Assembly (NCBI GenBank): GCA_001599975.1
Contig: BCIO01000001.1
Location: forward strand, 248,001-312,000
From: Cystobasidiopsis lactophilus
Taxonomy: Eukaryota > Basidiomycota > Agaricostilbomycetes > Agaricostilbales > Chionosphaeraceae
DNA length: 64,000 nucleotides
Direction: 5' to 3'
The notes under the pieces are model-generated. The model did not search any database, was not told the origin of the DNA, and worked only from the letters and a program-made list of their open reading frames with translations. A program made the position numbers and the translations under genes. The first letter of the stretch is position 1; the number at the start of each line of letters is the position of its first letter. This document shows, piece by piece, positions 22,747 to 36,281 of this stretch.

Positions 22747-23467
22747 ATGGAGAATGAGCAACAGGCAATGATTAAAAACTTTCTGGCCACACCACAGGAC
22801 CAGCAACCCCAGTTCCTTTTCAGAAATGAAGTTTCAGTTGCTGAACGCAAGCGTTTGTTGGAGCTCCGCCAATCCTTCCAGGATGTCCTGTACAAACTGA
22901 CAAGTACACTACGTAGTTCCAAGGTTTTTGTTGGCTCCATTTCATTTTAAGACATTCGCAGATGCTCATTGGAACGAACGCACGGATGAGTTTGGCCCTG
23001 AGAGCGTCAAGCGCTGGGTGAACGAAATAGCTTCGGTTGGCAGCAGTTCCCATCCCTGCGGCAGCACAATCAAACTTACGGTCTTCTCGCTGCAGGCCAT
23101 CAACTATTTCAAAGGGTCTTCTCCTGCTGGAATCGCAGTCTTTGGCATTGAAAAGACCATGAGCCATGTGTCACAGGTCCGTTTGCCCTCAGCGTGAAGC
23201 CGTTTTCTAATCCAATAATATGTACCTCCCAGCTGGAAATCGCCATCGAAATGTATTACTTCAACTGTCATGATCATTCCAAGGGCCATGACCGCGCCTT
23301 GCTGGTCCAGTTTGCTAGTGCTTATGCCGCTGTCACCAAGGTAAAGACTCCCATCAAGCCCTTTTGTGCTGCAAGCTGACCACTTTCAGGTGGGGGTTGC
23401 ACTCAAAAACTTGCACGACGCTTGCAGAGCACTTGGTGTCGTGCAGGAAGCCTATTTGTTCAATTAG
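22747..23467 (+). CDS. tandem-duplicated unknown protein, family A copy 1
   Basis: Product not recognised. Five exons, 22747-22903, 22962-23035, 23096-23176, 23233-23340 and 23390-23467, give 165 aa. It has no signal peptide or membrane segment. Shared with copy 2 are RTDEFGP, the end of exon 3 (..H[VL]SQ), [MF]YY..DC/FNCHDH, A.AYA[AF]VTK and LKNLHDAC..[LF]GVV. Exon 2 (74 nt) and exon 3 (81 nt) are exactly the same length in both copies, and all intron phases agree. This supports the model independently. It is probably a small alpha-helical soluble protein. The frame is also open straight through the third intron (23036-23095), so retention there would stay in frame in copy 1 only. The spacer 22188-22746 is promoter for this gene and for Ncs2. 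Confidence 0.7.
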
Positions 23468-23665
23468 CTTTGAATCAGTTCAAACCATACAGTCCGGCGC
23501 CATGATTGATACCACATCACTGTCTTGAAAGAGCCTCGATGAGCGACGTCGGCTTTCGCTGATCTTTGGGTGCAGCCACCATGAAGGCCAATCGGATCCG
23601 ATCTGTAGAGCAGGCGCGCCCGATATTCGCCTCTTGCGCTGCGCAAGGCTCCAGTATCGGTCACG

Positions 23666-24097
23666 ATGTCGAGTTTTGGAGGTCTGACAGCCCACCTTGA
23701 GGCACTGCAACGGCCGCTCTTAGAGCAAAATGGCCAGGCCTGCAGCCTGTTGCTTCCCTGGTGATGGGCCTGACGGTCGACTGCTGCCCTCGACTCATTG
23801 TACTCTGTCCTCTTAGTCACCGTTCTTCATTTCAGTTCTTGCCCACCCTCGCAGAAGGGCCTAACTCTTACAGAAGGATTGCTCCCAGTGGCAATGCTCC
23901 CCGTCTGCTCCATCGACCAGACGTGCAGCCCTTATACCACCCTTTATGCTCTGCACTATGCCGAGTTCCAGGTCTTTGTTAAAGCTTGCAGAACAACTGT
24001 TGAACTTGCCTGCCACCTTGCTTCCCGGCTGAACGATTCATCGAGTCACTTGCTCACCCTAGCTAGCGGACGGAGCTTGAACTGGAATGCGGTATGA
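23666..24097 (+). pseudogene. partial copy of family B gene (5' half only)
   Basis: The first exon (ATG 23666, MSSFGGLTAHLEALQ) is closely similar to the first exon of the complete B gene downstream (MSSFGALTAHLEAFQ). A later piece (TTVELACHLAS then SHLLTLASG) aligns loosely with the B2 exon 3 segment VQELVAHCRVAF...SHGVLDLSPAS. It ends at a TGA near 24097, just before the second duplication unit begins, and no counterpart of B2 exons 4-6 follows. This fits a gene cut by the duplication breakpoint. It could still be expressed as a short protein. I read it as a truncated copy. Confidence 0.5.
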
Positions 24098-24373
24098 ATG
24101 GCAGCTTTGGTCGTCCTGTCTCTCTTCAAACTGTACTATCTCGGCCACTGCCGGAAACTCGTAGTGCGTGTTCAGGCAGAACAGCACAGAATGCGCGAAC
24201 CTCGAAGGCGTTTCTGCGTCGCAACCCGTTCTGGGTCACCTAATGAATTGGTGTGTACTGTTCGGCCTGTAAGACCTTGACGCCTGGTCGTTCTTACACT
24301 TCCCTCCAACCCTAACCGGCAACGACCTGTCGTCGGAGCTCCTTTCGTCACTCCATCCACGAACTCTAACAGA

Positions 24374-25085
24374 ATGACGCAAAGCTACGGCAGCACAAGT
24401 GAAGAAGATACAAGCGACTCCTTGTTCACGGAACAAGTTGCAGAAGCTGGGCGGGAAGATCTGGCCCAGCTTGTTGGCTCCTTCACGGTGGTCAGTCACA
24501 AACTGACAGGTACGCGACGCAGGTTTAGATGGCCTTATGTATTAGCTTCAACTCATGTCTTCTCGAGTACAGTTAAACACTTGAATTCTCGCACGGATGA
24601 GTTCGGCCCGGCGAGCACCCAGAAGGACCTGCGCGAAATAGGCCTTGTAGGCAGCTGTCATCCTTCGAGCCTGCTTACAGCTGACGAGCTGCTACTGTCA
24701 GGCAATCGAGCATTTCAAAAAGTTCACTCCGGGTGCCATTGCGTCCTACAACTTTGGAAGCATCATGGATCATTTGTCCCAGGTTCGTCTGCCTTTGCCT
24801 TGTAGCGGTCCTCTAAGCGAATGCACCTCCCAGTTATCCACAGCTATAAGATTCTACTATCATGATTGTCAAGGCCATCCCGCGGACCATCCTCAATACG
24901 ACGAAAGCTTGTTGAGCACTTGCGCTCGTGCGTACGCCTTTGTCACCAAGGTAAAGTACACGACCAGCTCGCACGCATCACATGCTGACATAAATCAGGC
25001 GGAGACTGTGCTCAAGAACTTGCACGACGCATGCGGAGCCTTCGGCGTCGTGGAGGAAGTCCTCGAGGTCTTTGAGCAGAAATAG
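24374..25085 (+). CDS. tandem-duplicated unknown protein, family A copy 2
   Basis: Paralog of the gene at 22747. Five exons, 24374-24509, 24573-24646, 24702-24782, 24834-24950 and 24999-25085, give 164 aa. The N-terminal 45 residues (MTQSYGSTSEEDTSDSLF) have diverged almost beyond recognition. From RTDEFGP onward the two proteins align: AIEHFKKFTPGAI against AINYFKGSSPAGI, and VLKNLHDACGAFGVVEE against ALKNLHDACRALGVVQE. The intron after exon 2 (GTAGGC...TGTCAG) is required here because the frame does not read through, and this explains the matching optional intron in copy 1. The C-terminus is a few residues longer (LEVFEQK). No function is inferred. Confidence 0.7.
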
Positions 25086-25285
25086 GACTTGGTTGAATTA
25101 CTGTAGCTTTGAATGACCTTCAACCATAGAATTCGACTCCATGATCAATACCACTTTACTGTCTGAGAGAACTTCGATGAGCGACGTCGGCTTTCGCTGA
25201 TCTTTGGGTGCGGCGGCCACGCCACATCCAGATCTGCGCCCGATGTTCGCCTCTCGCAACTAGCAAGGCTCCAGTATAGGTCACG

Positions 25286-26332
25286 ATGTCAAGTTTTGGA
25301 GCTCTGACAGCCCACCTTGAGGCATTCCAGCCGCCGATCTTCAAGAGAGAAGCGCCTTTTGCCGCGAGTCCAACAGTGAATGGCTGTAGCTCTCAGACCA
25401 TATTGCGCTTTCTCCTAGTCTCTGTTCTTCATTTCAGCTCCTTCCCAACTTAACGGAATGGTCCTCATTGCGCTCTGACTGCTCCATCGTCTGTTTACGG
25501 CTGCTTCTCCTGCACTTGAGAGGACATTTTCTCGCAGTTCGGAAATCGGCTCGAAGGCATTCCTATATGTCCTTGCCATCTTCCTGAACGCTCAAACTCC
25601 GGTCACTCTCGTTGATGTCCAAGAACTAGTGGCGCACTGCCGAGTGGCCTTCTCACCTGATGGGACGCGAAGCCACGGCGTTTTGGACCTGTCGCCAGCC
25701 AGCAGTTTTGTGGCCCTTGGATTCGACTGTGTCAGTGACAAGTGTGGCCACGCGCCTGCCGACCTGAGCGAGTCGATGGCGCACTATTGCCACATCTTGA
25801 TTGCGAGTCTGCCTCGCTCGGTCTGAAATGCACGAACTCACTCACTCATTCGTTTTAGTACTATCTGATAGAGCTAAGCCACATGGGCACAATCTCGGAA
25901 GCCGTCTCTAAGCCGTTCTCTTGCCACACCTCTTCTTCGCCATCCAGCCTTTGGTCGATGGGAGTGGCCGAGTGTCCCAGCTGCTGGCCAGTCCACCTCT
26001 TTTAGCAGCGGGTTTTCGTCGTATAGCTGTGTCGAGCTCGCACAAGCCAGTATACTACTCGGCTTTGGGCCAGGTGGGCGCATGAATCGAGCCCTCGCTC
26101 GCAGCTGCTTACTGATTCTGACCAGACCGACTCGCATTGCAATCTCGTCCCTTTGACGCAAGTTTTGGTCGAGCAAAGAGCCCAAGCTGCTGCCGATTTG
26201 ATGTCCATCGCTGGTCAGACCAACAATTGTCCACAGCCGGGCCCAACTTCCCTCCCTTCTTGGTCCCCTCGCTTCAATGCTCAACCTCTTGTTCATGACC
26301 GCGTTATGGCCGATCGTCTACTTCGCCGCTAG
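25286..26332 (+). CDS. unknown protein, family B complete copy
   Basis: Product not recognised. Best model has six exons, 25286-25375, 25438-25460, 25538-25820, 25859-25903, 25948-26073 and 26126-26332, giving 257 aa. It starts MSSFGALTAHLEAFQ like the partial copy at 23666. The middle is hydrophobic and helical (KAFLYVLAIFLNAQTP, VQELVAHCRVAF). The C-terminal part reads well as protein: LLASPPLLAAGFRRI, then HCNLVPLTQVLVEQRAQ and AAADLMSIAGQ. The fourth exon is 45 nt, the intron before it is only 38 nt, and the second exon is 23 nt, so details may change with RNA data. The frame totals are consistent. The spacer 26333-26562 is a short promoter for the debranching enzyme. Confidence 0.58.
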
Positions 26333-26562
26333 CAGAGGCCATTGCTCGAGCCGGCAATGGGTGGCGAGAGTCTTGCCTGGGTCGATCTCGAGCTCCGGGC
26401 CCCAGCTTCGTACTTGGGCATCGCTCTTGCATTGCATGACTCCAAACCTTGTACAACAGCCGCATGCTGAACCCCATGAGTCGGCAAGCGCCAAAATTGC
26501 AATGCCGACGTCACCATCCTCCACTCTGTTGACTTCCGGCTCTTCTGCAGTCGTCGATTGCA

Positions 26563-29500
26563 ATGGCGCCCGTCAAGGTGTTCGAGCTCGCCCTTGAGGC
26601 TTCTGGCTCGCCCAGCAAAGCGCTCAGCGTGCGTGCCCTCTTGGCTGGCCTTGCTCAATCAGTGCATGGATTGATCATTGCGCTTGAGGGTCACACAGTA
26701 TGTCCGGCTGCCAGCGCCTTACCCAGCGCCGTACATCCTCCGCATCTCCATCGACGCCGGCTCAGCTGCGTCCAAGCGCGGCGTCCTGCTCACCTCGTAC
26801 CCCATCGACGGCTCTGCGTTTGAGCGCACCAAATTCCACAGCAGGCCGTGTGTTGTTCCCTCTCCTTGTGCTTGCCCGCTTGTTGGCTCATCTTGTTGGA
26901 ACACGGACACAGGCTGCCCTCTGACCTCTCCAAGCCCATCGAGATCGACTTGGAGATCGCAAAGGCCGGCGTGTTCGAGTTTTACGTCGAGTACGAGTCG
27001 CTCCAAGGCGCCCGCGTTCAGGGCTCCCGGGCCTACTTCAACGTCGACCCCATCCTCAGCCTGCCGCCGAGGACCTCCATCTTGAAGGATGGCGCCGTCG
27101 ACGAGAGCCAGGGCGGCCGGGTCATCAAAGGCGCCAAGGAGCAGTTCCTGCCGCTCGACGGCCTCGTCATCCAGTCCGTCATCGCCAAGTGGATGGGCAC
27201 CGTCGACCAGTGGAAGCCGCACCTGCAGAGCATCGCCGACCGCGGCTACAACATGCTCCACTTCACCCCTCTGCAGCAGCGCGGCGAGTCCGACTCGCCG
27301 TACTCCCTCTTCTCCCAGCTCGAGTTCGCTGACGGCCTGTTCGCCGACAAGCTCTCGCCCCAAGCTAAAAACGAAAAGATGGCCACTGTCTTCAGCTCCA
27401 TCAAGAAGGACTTTGGCCTGCTCAGCCTAACCGACGTTGTCTGGAACCACACGGCCAACAACTCGGTCTGGCTGCACGACCACCCAGAAGCCGGCTACAA
27501 CGTGCTCAACTCTCCCCATTTGGAGTCGGCCCTCGAGCTGGACCGCGCGCTGTTCAAGTTCTCGCAAGAGCTCGCCACCCACGACCTACCCACCGACCTG
27601 ACCACCGAAAAAGACCTCGCCGCCGTCATGGCCGTCCTCCAGAACAAGGTGCTGCCCGGATTGCGCCTCTGGGAGTTCTACGTCATCGACGTGCCCAAAG
27701 CGAAGGAGGAGTTCGCCAAGCTTTGGTCGGCTGGCCTGCCCGCCGCCGTCACCAAGCCCGTGCCCACCGTCAACGGCACGGCCAAAAAGGAGGCAGAGGT
27801 CCCAGAGCTCGTCACCATCCCGGACGACCTGTCCAGCCTGCCAAGAGCTGAAGTGGTCCAGCTGTTCGAGCGCCTCTGCCTGCCCAAGAACTGGCGCTTG
27901 ATGGGAGCCCGCTTCCACGCCCAGCCCGACCTCCAATCTGCTGTGCGATTTGTCGCCAAGCTTTCTGGGCTTGAGGTCTCACCGGATTCGGCCCAAGCTG
28001 CGGCCGGCCACCTGGGCAGTTTGCTCGACGACCTCAACGTGGACCAGTACAGGCTCTACGACGACGACGCCAAGGCCATTGTCGACCAGTGCACCTCTCG
28101 TGTCCGGTACCAGCGCATTGAAGAGCACGGCCCTAGATTGGGCAAGATCTCCGCCTACGCCCCGCTCGTCGACCGCTACTTCACCGAGCTGCCGGACAAC
28201 GCGGCCACCAAGAAGCACGACCGGCGCTCCATGGCACTAGCCAACAATGGCTGGATTTGGAACGCTAACCCACTCGAGGACTTTGCGTCGTCCAAGTCGA
28301 GAGCCTACCTCCGCCGTGAGGTCATCGCCTGGGGAGACTGCGTCAAGCTGCGCTATGGCACTGGCCCGGAAGACTGCCCTTACCTCTGGAAGCACATGAT
28401 CGAGTACACCGAGCTCATGGCCTCCCTCTTCCACGGCTTCCGCATCGACAACTGCCACTCGACGCCCATCCACGTCGGCGAAAAGCTGCTCGACGCCGCT
28501 CGGGCCAAGAACCCCGACCTCTACGTTTGCGCCGAGCTTTTTACCGGCTCGGAAGAGATGGACACCTACTTCGTGAAGCGCCTTGGCTTGAACTCGCTCA
28601 TCCGTGAAGCCATGAACGGCAACGACCCCAAAGACATGTCTCGCCTGCTTTACATCTACGGTGTCAACAAGCCCATTGGTTCGTTTCTTGATATCACTTT
28701 TTTTGATGTGTTTCTCTTCTCATGCAGGGTAAATGGCATGTACAGGCTCGATGGACAGCGACTGCCTCACCGAGTCCAACACCATCACGCTGAATGGGAA
28801 GTTGCAGCCGTGCCTCATCACCCCTCTGACCGGTTCCCGCCCCCACGCTTTCATGATGGACTGCACCCACGACAACGAGTCGCCCACCACCAAGCGAACC
28901 ACGCAAGATGCCATGGCCACCGGCGCCTTGGTCGCTGCCTGCTACAGCGCCGTCGGCTCGAACAAGGGCTTCGATGACTTCTACGGCAAGCTGCTTAATG
29001 TGGTCACCGAAAAGCGCCTGTACGAGGTGCCAAAATCGCCCAACGAGGGTTTGGGCGGCGTCAAGCGCGTATTGAACCATCTGCACACTGAGATGGTGCT
29101 AGCCGGCTATACCGAAGGCCATTTGCATCAAGAGAATGATGTGAGCTGGACGTCCTGCTTCTTTTAAAGGTTCAGATCCCAAATCTGTTGATGTTCGCAG
29201 TACATCTTCGCCCACCGGGTCCACCCGATCACTCACCAAGGCTACCTCACTATTGCCCACTGCGCTTTCAATTCGTCGGTGAAAGGAAGAGGCGACATCT
29301 CGCCGATCCAGCTGCGAGGTCAGAAGGCGGCGTTCGTCTTCGGCCAAAAAGTCGAAGTCCTGTCCCATGAAGATCCTTCGGATGACAAGACGCTCAAGGG
29401 CTTGCCGGTCTCTGTCACCAGCTTGCCTGTCATTCCTGTGACGTCGCACGAGGACGGCGACGGCGACTTCTGCGAATTTTCGGTGCCTGCAGACTTCCCG

Positions 29501-31891
29501 CCCGGCTCGGTCGCCCTCTTCACCACCTCTCCGACCCATCTCACTCACACTCTTGATGATTTCTGTGTTGCTGGAGTTGAAGAAGCGTTCGCGGAGCTGG
29601 ACATGATCGACCTCAACATCGTCTTGTACCGAGCAGACGGCGAGGAGCGAGACTTGACGGGCGGCCAAGATGGTGTTTACAGCATTCCGGGCATGGGAGC
29701 TCTGGTGTACTGCGGGCTTGAAGGCTGGATGTTCCCTCTTCGCCATGTTATGCGCTACAACGACCTTGGCCATCCGCTCTGCGCTCACCTGCGCGAAGGC
29801 CCTTGGGCCATGGACTATGTGCACACCCGTCTTGAAAAGTGAGCGACTCCTCTGCTCGGGGTCATCCCAAACTTATGACTCGCTTGCAGGCAAACCTCCG
29901 TTTTCCCGAATCTTGCGAAACCAGCGGCGTGGTTCAAAGAGCGCTTCGACGCCGTCAAGTCTCAAGCACCTTCTTTCCTTCGACCGAAGTACTTCGCCAT
30001 GATTGTCGACTCTGCCTACAAGGCTGCTCGCGATCGGGCTCTTGCTCAGTGCTCGCCTTTCGTCACTACGGGCACCCGCTTCACCCACGCGCTGGCTTTG
30101 GTCGCGGTTCAGATGCTTGGCAAAGTGAAGACGGCCAGTCTGGACCCGTTCGAAGTCAAAGCGTGTTTGGCTGCTGGCTTGCCTCACTTCACCTCGGGTT
30201 GGGCTCGCAGCTGGGGCCGAGATGTCTGCATCTCCCTTCGTGTACGTTTTGCCCTTCGCATTTTGTGTCATCACACTAACGATTCACATCACTGACAGGG
30301 CCTGTTGCTTGCTACGGGTCAATTCCAAGCTGCCCGCGACCATATCCTTGCGTTCGCCACCACTCTCAAGCATGGCCTCATACCCAACCTCCTAGATTCC
30401 ATTAAGACGCCTAGATACAACTCACGAGATTCACCGTTCTGGTTCCTACAAAATATTCAAGACTATGCGACTATGGCGCCGGAAGGCTTAGACTTGCTCA
30501 AGGTCTCTGTCAAGCGCCGATTTCCCGCGGATGACCACTGGGTGCCTTACGACTCGTCCGAGGCCTATGCCTATTCGTCCACCGTTGCCGAAGTCTTCCA
30601 AGAGATTTTGCAGCGCCACGCTTCCGGCATCCACTTCCGAGAGTACAACGCTGGCCCTAACCTCGACTCTCAAATGTCTGACCAAGGCTTCAACATTGAC
30701 ATCGAGCCTGACTGGAAGACGGGCTTGCTCTTGGGCGGCAACGACTTCAATTGCGGCACGTGGATGGACAAGATGGGCGAGAGCGAGAAGGCGGGCAACA
30801 AGGGCATGCCCGGCACTTCAAGAGATGGCGCTCCCGTCGAGATCTCTGGCCTGCTCGCCTCTGCGCTTCGCTGGCTTGCAGAACTCTCAACCAAAAATGC
30901 CTTTCCTTACAAGGGCGTCGATGTTACCAGTGCGTGTTTCCCGTTCAGCTCGACCGCTCGGACCGCTCGACTGATTTTTGCGCAGTCGATGGGCAAAAGC
31001 GTCTCTTGACGTATGGCGAATGGCACCAGCTGCTAAAAGAAAACTTCGAGAAGGCCTACTTTGTGCCGACAGAGGCGTCTGAGGACTCGGCCTATCTCAT
31101 CGACTCGTCACTTGTCGCCCAACGTGGCATCTACAAAGACGTGTATGGTTCGGGGGCATCCCACCGTTATTCTGACTATCAGCTTCGATGCAACTTCCCC
31201 ATCGCGTTGGCGGTGGCTCCGGAACTTTTCGACCCGAAGAACGCTTTGATCGCTTTGAAGAACTACATCAAGATCCTTTGGGGTCCTCTTGGCGGCCGAA
31301 CTCTCGACCCGAGCGACAGTCAGTATCGTCCGTACTACGACAATTCGAACGACTCGGACGATTTCGCGGTCGCGAAGGGGCGGAAGTAGGTTGATTGTCT
31401 TTCGTCGTCCTTGCTTTCTCAGCTGACACCCTGTGCGCTCAGTTATCACCAGGGTCCACAGTGGGGGGCGCGTTGGCTTCTTTTGTGTCTCTGATGCGCA
31501 TAAATCTCACTCTGCTTCACCACAGTGGCCGGGAGGATACGCGCTGCGAGCTTTTCTTCACTTTGACCACCTGGCCGGTGCGGGCAAGGATGTGCGCTAT
31601 CTCTTTGACCTTTTTTTTTTTTTTGGCCACATTCTAAGCCTTCAGCAGAGCTTGGACCACACGCTGCACTCCATTTTCACTTTGCTCGCCGAGCGGAGAG
31701 AGTACATTTTGACCGACGTTTGGGCCGGCATTCCCGAACTGGTGCGTTTCCTGCTTACTACTTGTGTACAGCACTCACTCCCACTATAGACTAATGAAGG
31801 TGGCGCCTTCTGCTACGACTCTTGCACAACCCAAGCGTGGTCCGCCTCCACCATCCTCGACGTCCTCTACGACGCCAGTCTCCTCAAATGA
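26563..31891 (+). CDS. GDB1: glycogen debranching enzyme (Gdb1)
   Basis: Bifunctional cytosolic enzyme of glycogen breakdown: 4-alpha-glucanotransferase plus amylo-alpha-1,6-glucosidase. Twelve exons, 26563-26628, 26699-26847, 26913-28678, 28746-29140, 29201-29838, 29890-30241, 30299-30929, 30986-31385, 31443-31467, 31526-31591, 31646-31741 and 31790-31891, give 1561 aa (yeast about 1536). The GH13-like transferase half shows DVVWNHTANNS, the nucleophile region GFRIDNCHSTP, the acid/base VCAELFTGSEEMD and DCTHDNESP. The GH133 glucosidase half shows HFTSGWARSWGRD, FDIEPDW-type and NYHQGPQWGWPGGY. The C-terminus (AFCYDSCTTQAWS) is typical. The intron 31468-31525 must start with GC, not GT, to keep W-x-W-P in register; it follows the 25-nt ninth exon. 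Start MAPVKVFELALEASG fits the family. Confidence 0.95.
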
Positions 31892-32292
31892 AAGCACACT
31901 GTACAATCATAGAACCTTGCACTATATAAACAAGACGAACTCCTTCACTGTCTGTCGTTTAGAATAATGACCTCCAACGCCACACTTCAATGGAGTGGCG
32001 GGGGCGTGAGGCTCGCTCCGCGCCCCTTGTCCCGCCCAACGACTCGCACACCCGATTCTGTAGTGCTTTGTTCTTCTGAAATCACTCAGAGTCACCACTC
32101 AAAAGAGAAGGGCTGCCGGATGCTTGCCGAACGGCTTCCTCCGCGCTGACAGCCTCGAGTCAACTCTGTCTATTAACCTCCAATTTCTTGCGCTTTACTC
32201 TTCCTCCTTTTGCCATTCGAGATCCTCGGAAGCGCCTGTGCACTCCCTCGAGCCCGAACAACTTCTCGCGGTACATTTTTGCCCCGGCCACC

Positions 32293-33443
32293 ATGAAATG
32301 GAATGCGGACGACTATTCCCAGAATGCTACCTTGTGACTCTTGCTCCTTTTCAAACACAAGATTTTGTTCGTTAAATCCTTGGAGTCAAGCAACTGGGAC
32401 GCTTCGGTGAACCCCATCCTCTCCAAATTGGCTCTCAAGCCGACCGACCGGGTGCTTGACCTCGGGTGTGGCTCTGGCGGCAAGTTTCCCCTCATAAATC
32501 ATCTCACCTCGTAGTTTGCTGATGCGCGAGAATGAAATATGCAGAGCTCACCATAGACGCCGTCGTGCCGCACTGCGCTTACGTTTTGGGCGTGGACGCC
32601 AGCCCGGAAATGATCGCCGCTGCGACCAAGCTCTTTACGTCCAAGAGCTCTGAACTGACCTCCAAAGTGGATCTGAGAGTGGTGGACGGGCAAAAGCTGG
32701 TCGAAACGCTGGGCAAGGAGCTGCTCGGCTCGTTCGACGTTTGCTTCAGCAATGCCGCTTTGCATTGGATGAAGCAAGATCCGCAGGTGAGTTTTCCGAT
32801 CTACATTTGGGTCTGGCGATATTGATGAAGGTCTGATAGGCGGTGGCGACCGGTGTGGCCAAGCTCTTAAAACCAAGAGGCCGGTTCGTCGCTGAATGTG
32901 GGGGCTACCTGAACTGCAGTACGTCCCTTCTAACTCATAAAGATCCAGGAAACTGAACCAGAGCTTCAACAGTGGGCGTTCGGTCTGAACTGCACCGCGC
33001 ATTAAAGGCCCGAAGTTACCCCGTCAACGACCCTTGGTTCTTTCCCAACGTAGAAGAGTACTCGGAGATCCTCACTAAAGGCGGGTTCGACATTGATTAC
33101 ATCGGTGAGCCTTCGCAGCCCATCTATCAAGACCGCTTAGATGCAGAATTGTTCGTGGCGCTCGCAGAACTGGTCCCTCGAGTTACACCCCTACCTAAAG
33201 GCGTCGCTGGCTGGCTGAAGACCTTCTCAGCGTCCTTCTTAGAAGTGGTGCCCACAGAGCAAGAGAGGCAGGCTATCCTGGACGAAGTTTGTTCCAACCT
33301 CGAATGCGTTCGTCCTTTCCCGCTTTTGCTTGGACCGCTTCGAGACTGATCTCGCGTACTGACAGAGCACTAGAGACTACAAAGGTCAAGAAGCCATCAT
33401 GTATACACGACTCCGATTTGTCGCCACCAAATCGTGTTCCTGA
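32293..33443 (+). CDS. SAM-dependent methyltransferase, trans-aconitate-type
   Basis: Class I small-molecule methyltransferase. The pattern is that of the trans-aconitate 2-methyltransferase/Methyltransf_25 group; substrate unknown. Six exons: 32293-32333, 32391-32479, 32545-32786, 32840-32918, 32973-33286 and 33366-33443, giving 280 aa. The start KWNADDYSQNATF is a family signature, followed by SAM motif I DRVLDLGCGSGEL, motif II VLGVDASPEMI, DVCFSNAALHWM and LLKPRGRFVAECGG. The intron splitting motif I (32480-32544) has the consensus non-canonical donor GCAAGT. The first intron ends in AAG. The last exon (STRDYKGQEAIMYTRLRF) completes the C-terminal strand. It lies between Gdb1 and Ugp1; no metabolic link is claimed. 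31892-32292 holds only promoter sequence that I can see. Confidence 0.86.
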
Positions 33444-33689
33444 AATTGGCAACTCTGCACGTTGGCCTCAGCCCCCTCCGCCTCTGGTTCCTGGGTGCTT
33501 CGATATCCCAAGGGCGGGCGGCACTATAGAGCACAGTATAGAGGCAACTGATAGATGCATTGATCATCCTGCAAAAGCTTAATCGTTGGGGATCCCACTG
33601 ATGACGGCATGTTCACAACTTGGGGAGCGTCCAGCTTCTCCAGGTTTTTCTTCGCTTCCACCAACGACCCGTGCATCCTCTTTCCAATC

Positions 33690-35802
<2,113 letters not shown>

Positions 35803-36281
35803 AATCGATTACTAATAATGCAAAAAGGCAATCGTTTCGCAAAAGAGGATACTTAATGGGCATGGGCATTTTCTGCAACACATCTTCCGTTTCTCCCCTT
35901 TCTCTCAGATCTCCGCCGCACCTCGAGCCTTCTAGCCCGGGTACCCACTTCTGGCGAGGAACATGCGCTTTATTACCAACTCCAGCAAGGTGCCGCGCTA
36001 GTTGCCTCATTTTGCTGTAGCAAGGAACATGCAATAGTCAAAAACACTGTCGCAGGTCAAGCCGCCGGCGTATATCCAGGGATAAAGGCGCATCCAGTTG
36101 CCACCTAAGGCCGCCACCAGCAACAATCAGTCTACCAAGCTTGGAAGAGCACATGAACAACGAAAGCGCACTTTTGCACCCGTCTCTGTTCTTGTGACAG
36201 CGATCTATCGCGGCGTTGAAGGGGATAGGCCCGACTTGCACCTTTGTGCATTCTGCGCAAGCTTTCAGGCTTTGATTCCCC

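Larger units (their letters stand above)
22560..25470 (+). repeat. tandem duplication of about 1.6 kb carrying gene families A and B
   Basis: Two head-to-tail units are visible. Sequence near 22566-22650 recurs diverged near 24184-24270 (CGCAACC[TC]GTTCT[AG]GG as a marker). The A genes keep the same exon pattern. The 3' flank of A recurs strongly: 23536-23573 and 25174-25211 are identical over 38 nt. The first exon of family B (ATG at 23666 and 25286) and a GTTCTTCATTTCAG stretch (about 23820 and 25424) also recur. The spacing between copies is 1.62-1.64 kb throughout, so this is one duplication event rather than scattered repeats. The left breakpoint lies near 22.5 kb and the right one inside gene B, near 24.1 kb in the first copy. 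Confidence 0.8.

Noticed and set aside
23464-23820. Minus-strand frame conserved between the two duplication units (ASRWAVR.PKLDIVT)
   Set aside because: Conservation is explained by the duplicated first exon of family B and its upstream block on the plus strand; no start, splice pattern or domain supports an antisense gene.
31609-31623. Run of about 15 T in GDB1
   Set aside because: Lies inside a 54-nt intron as the pyrimidine tract; not a terminator or microsatellite of note.
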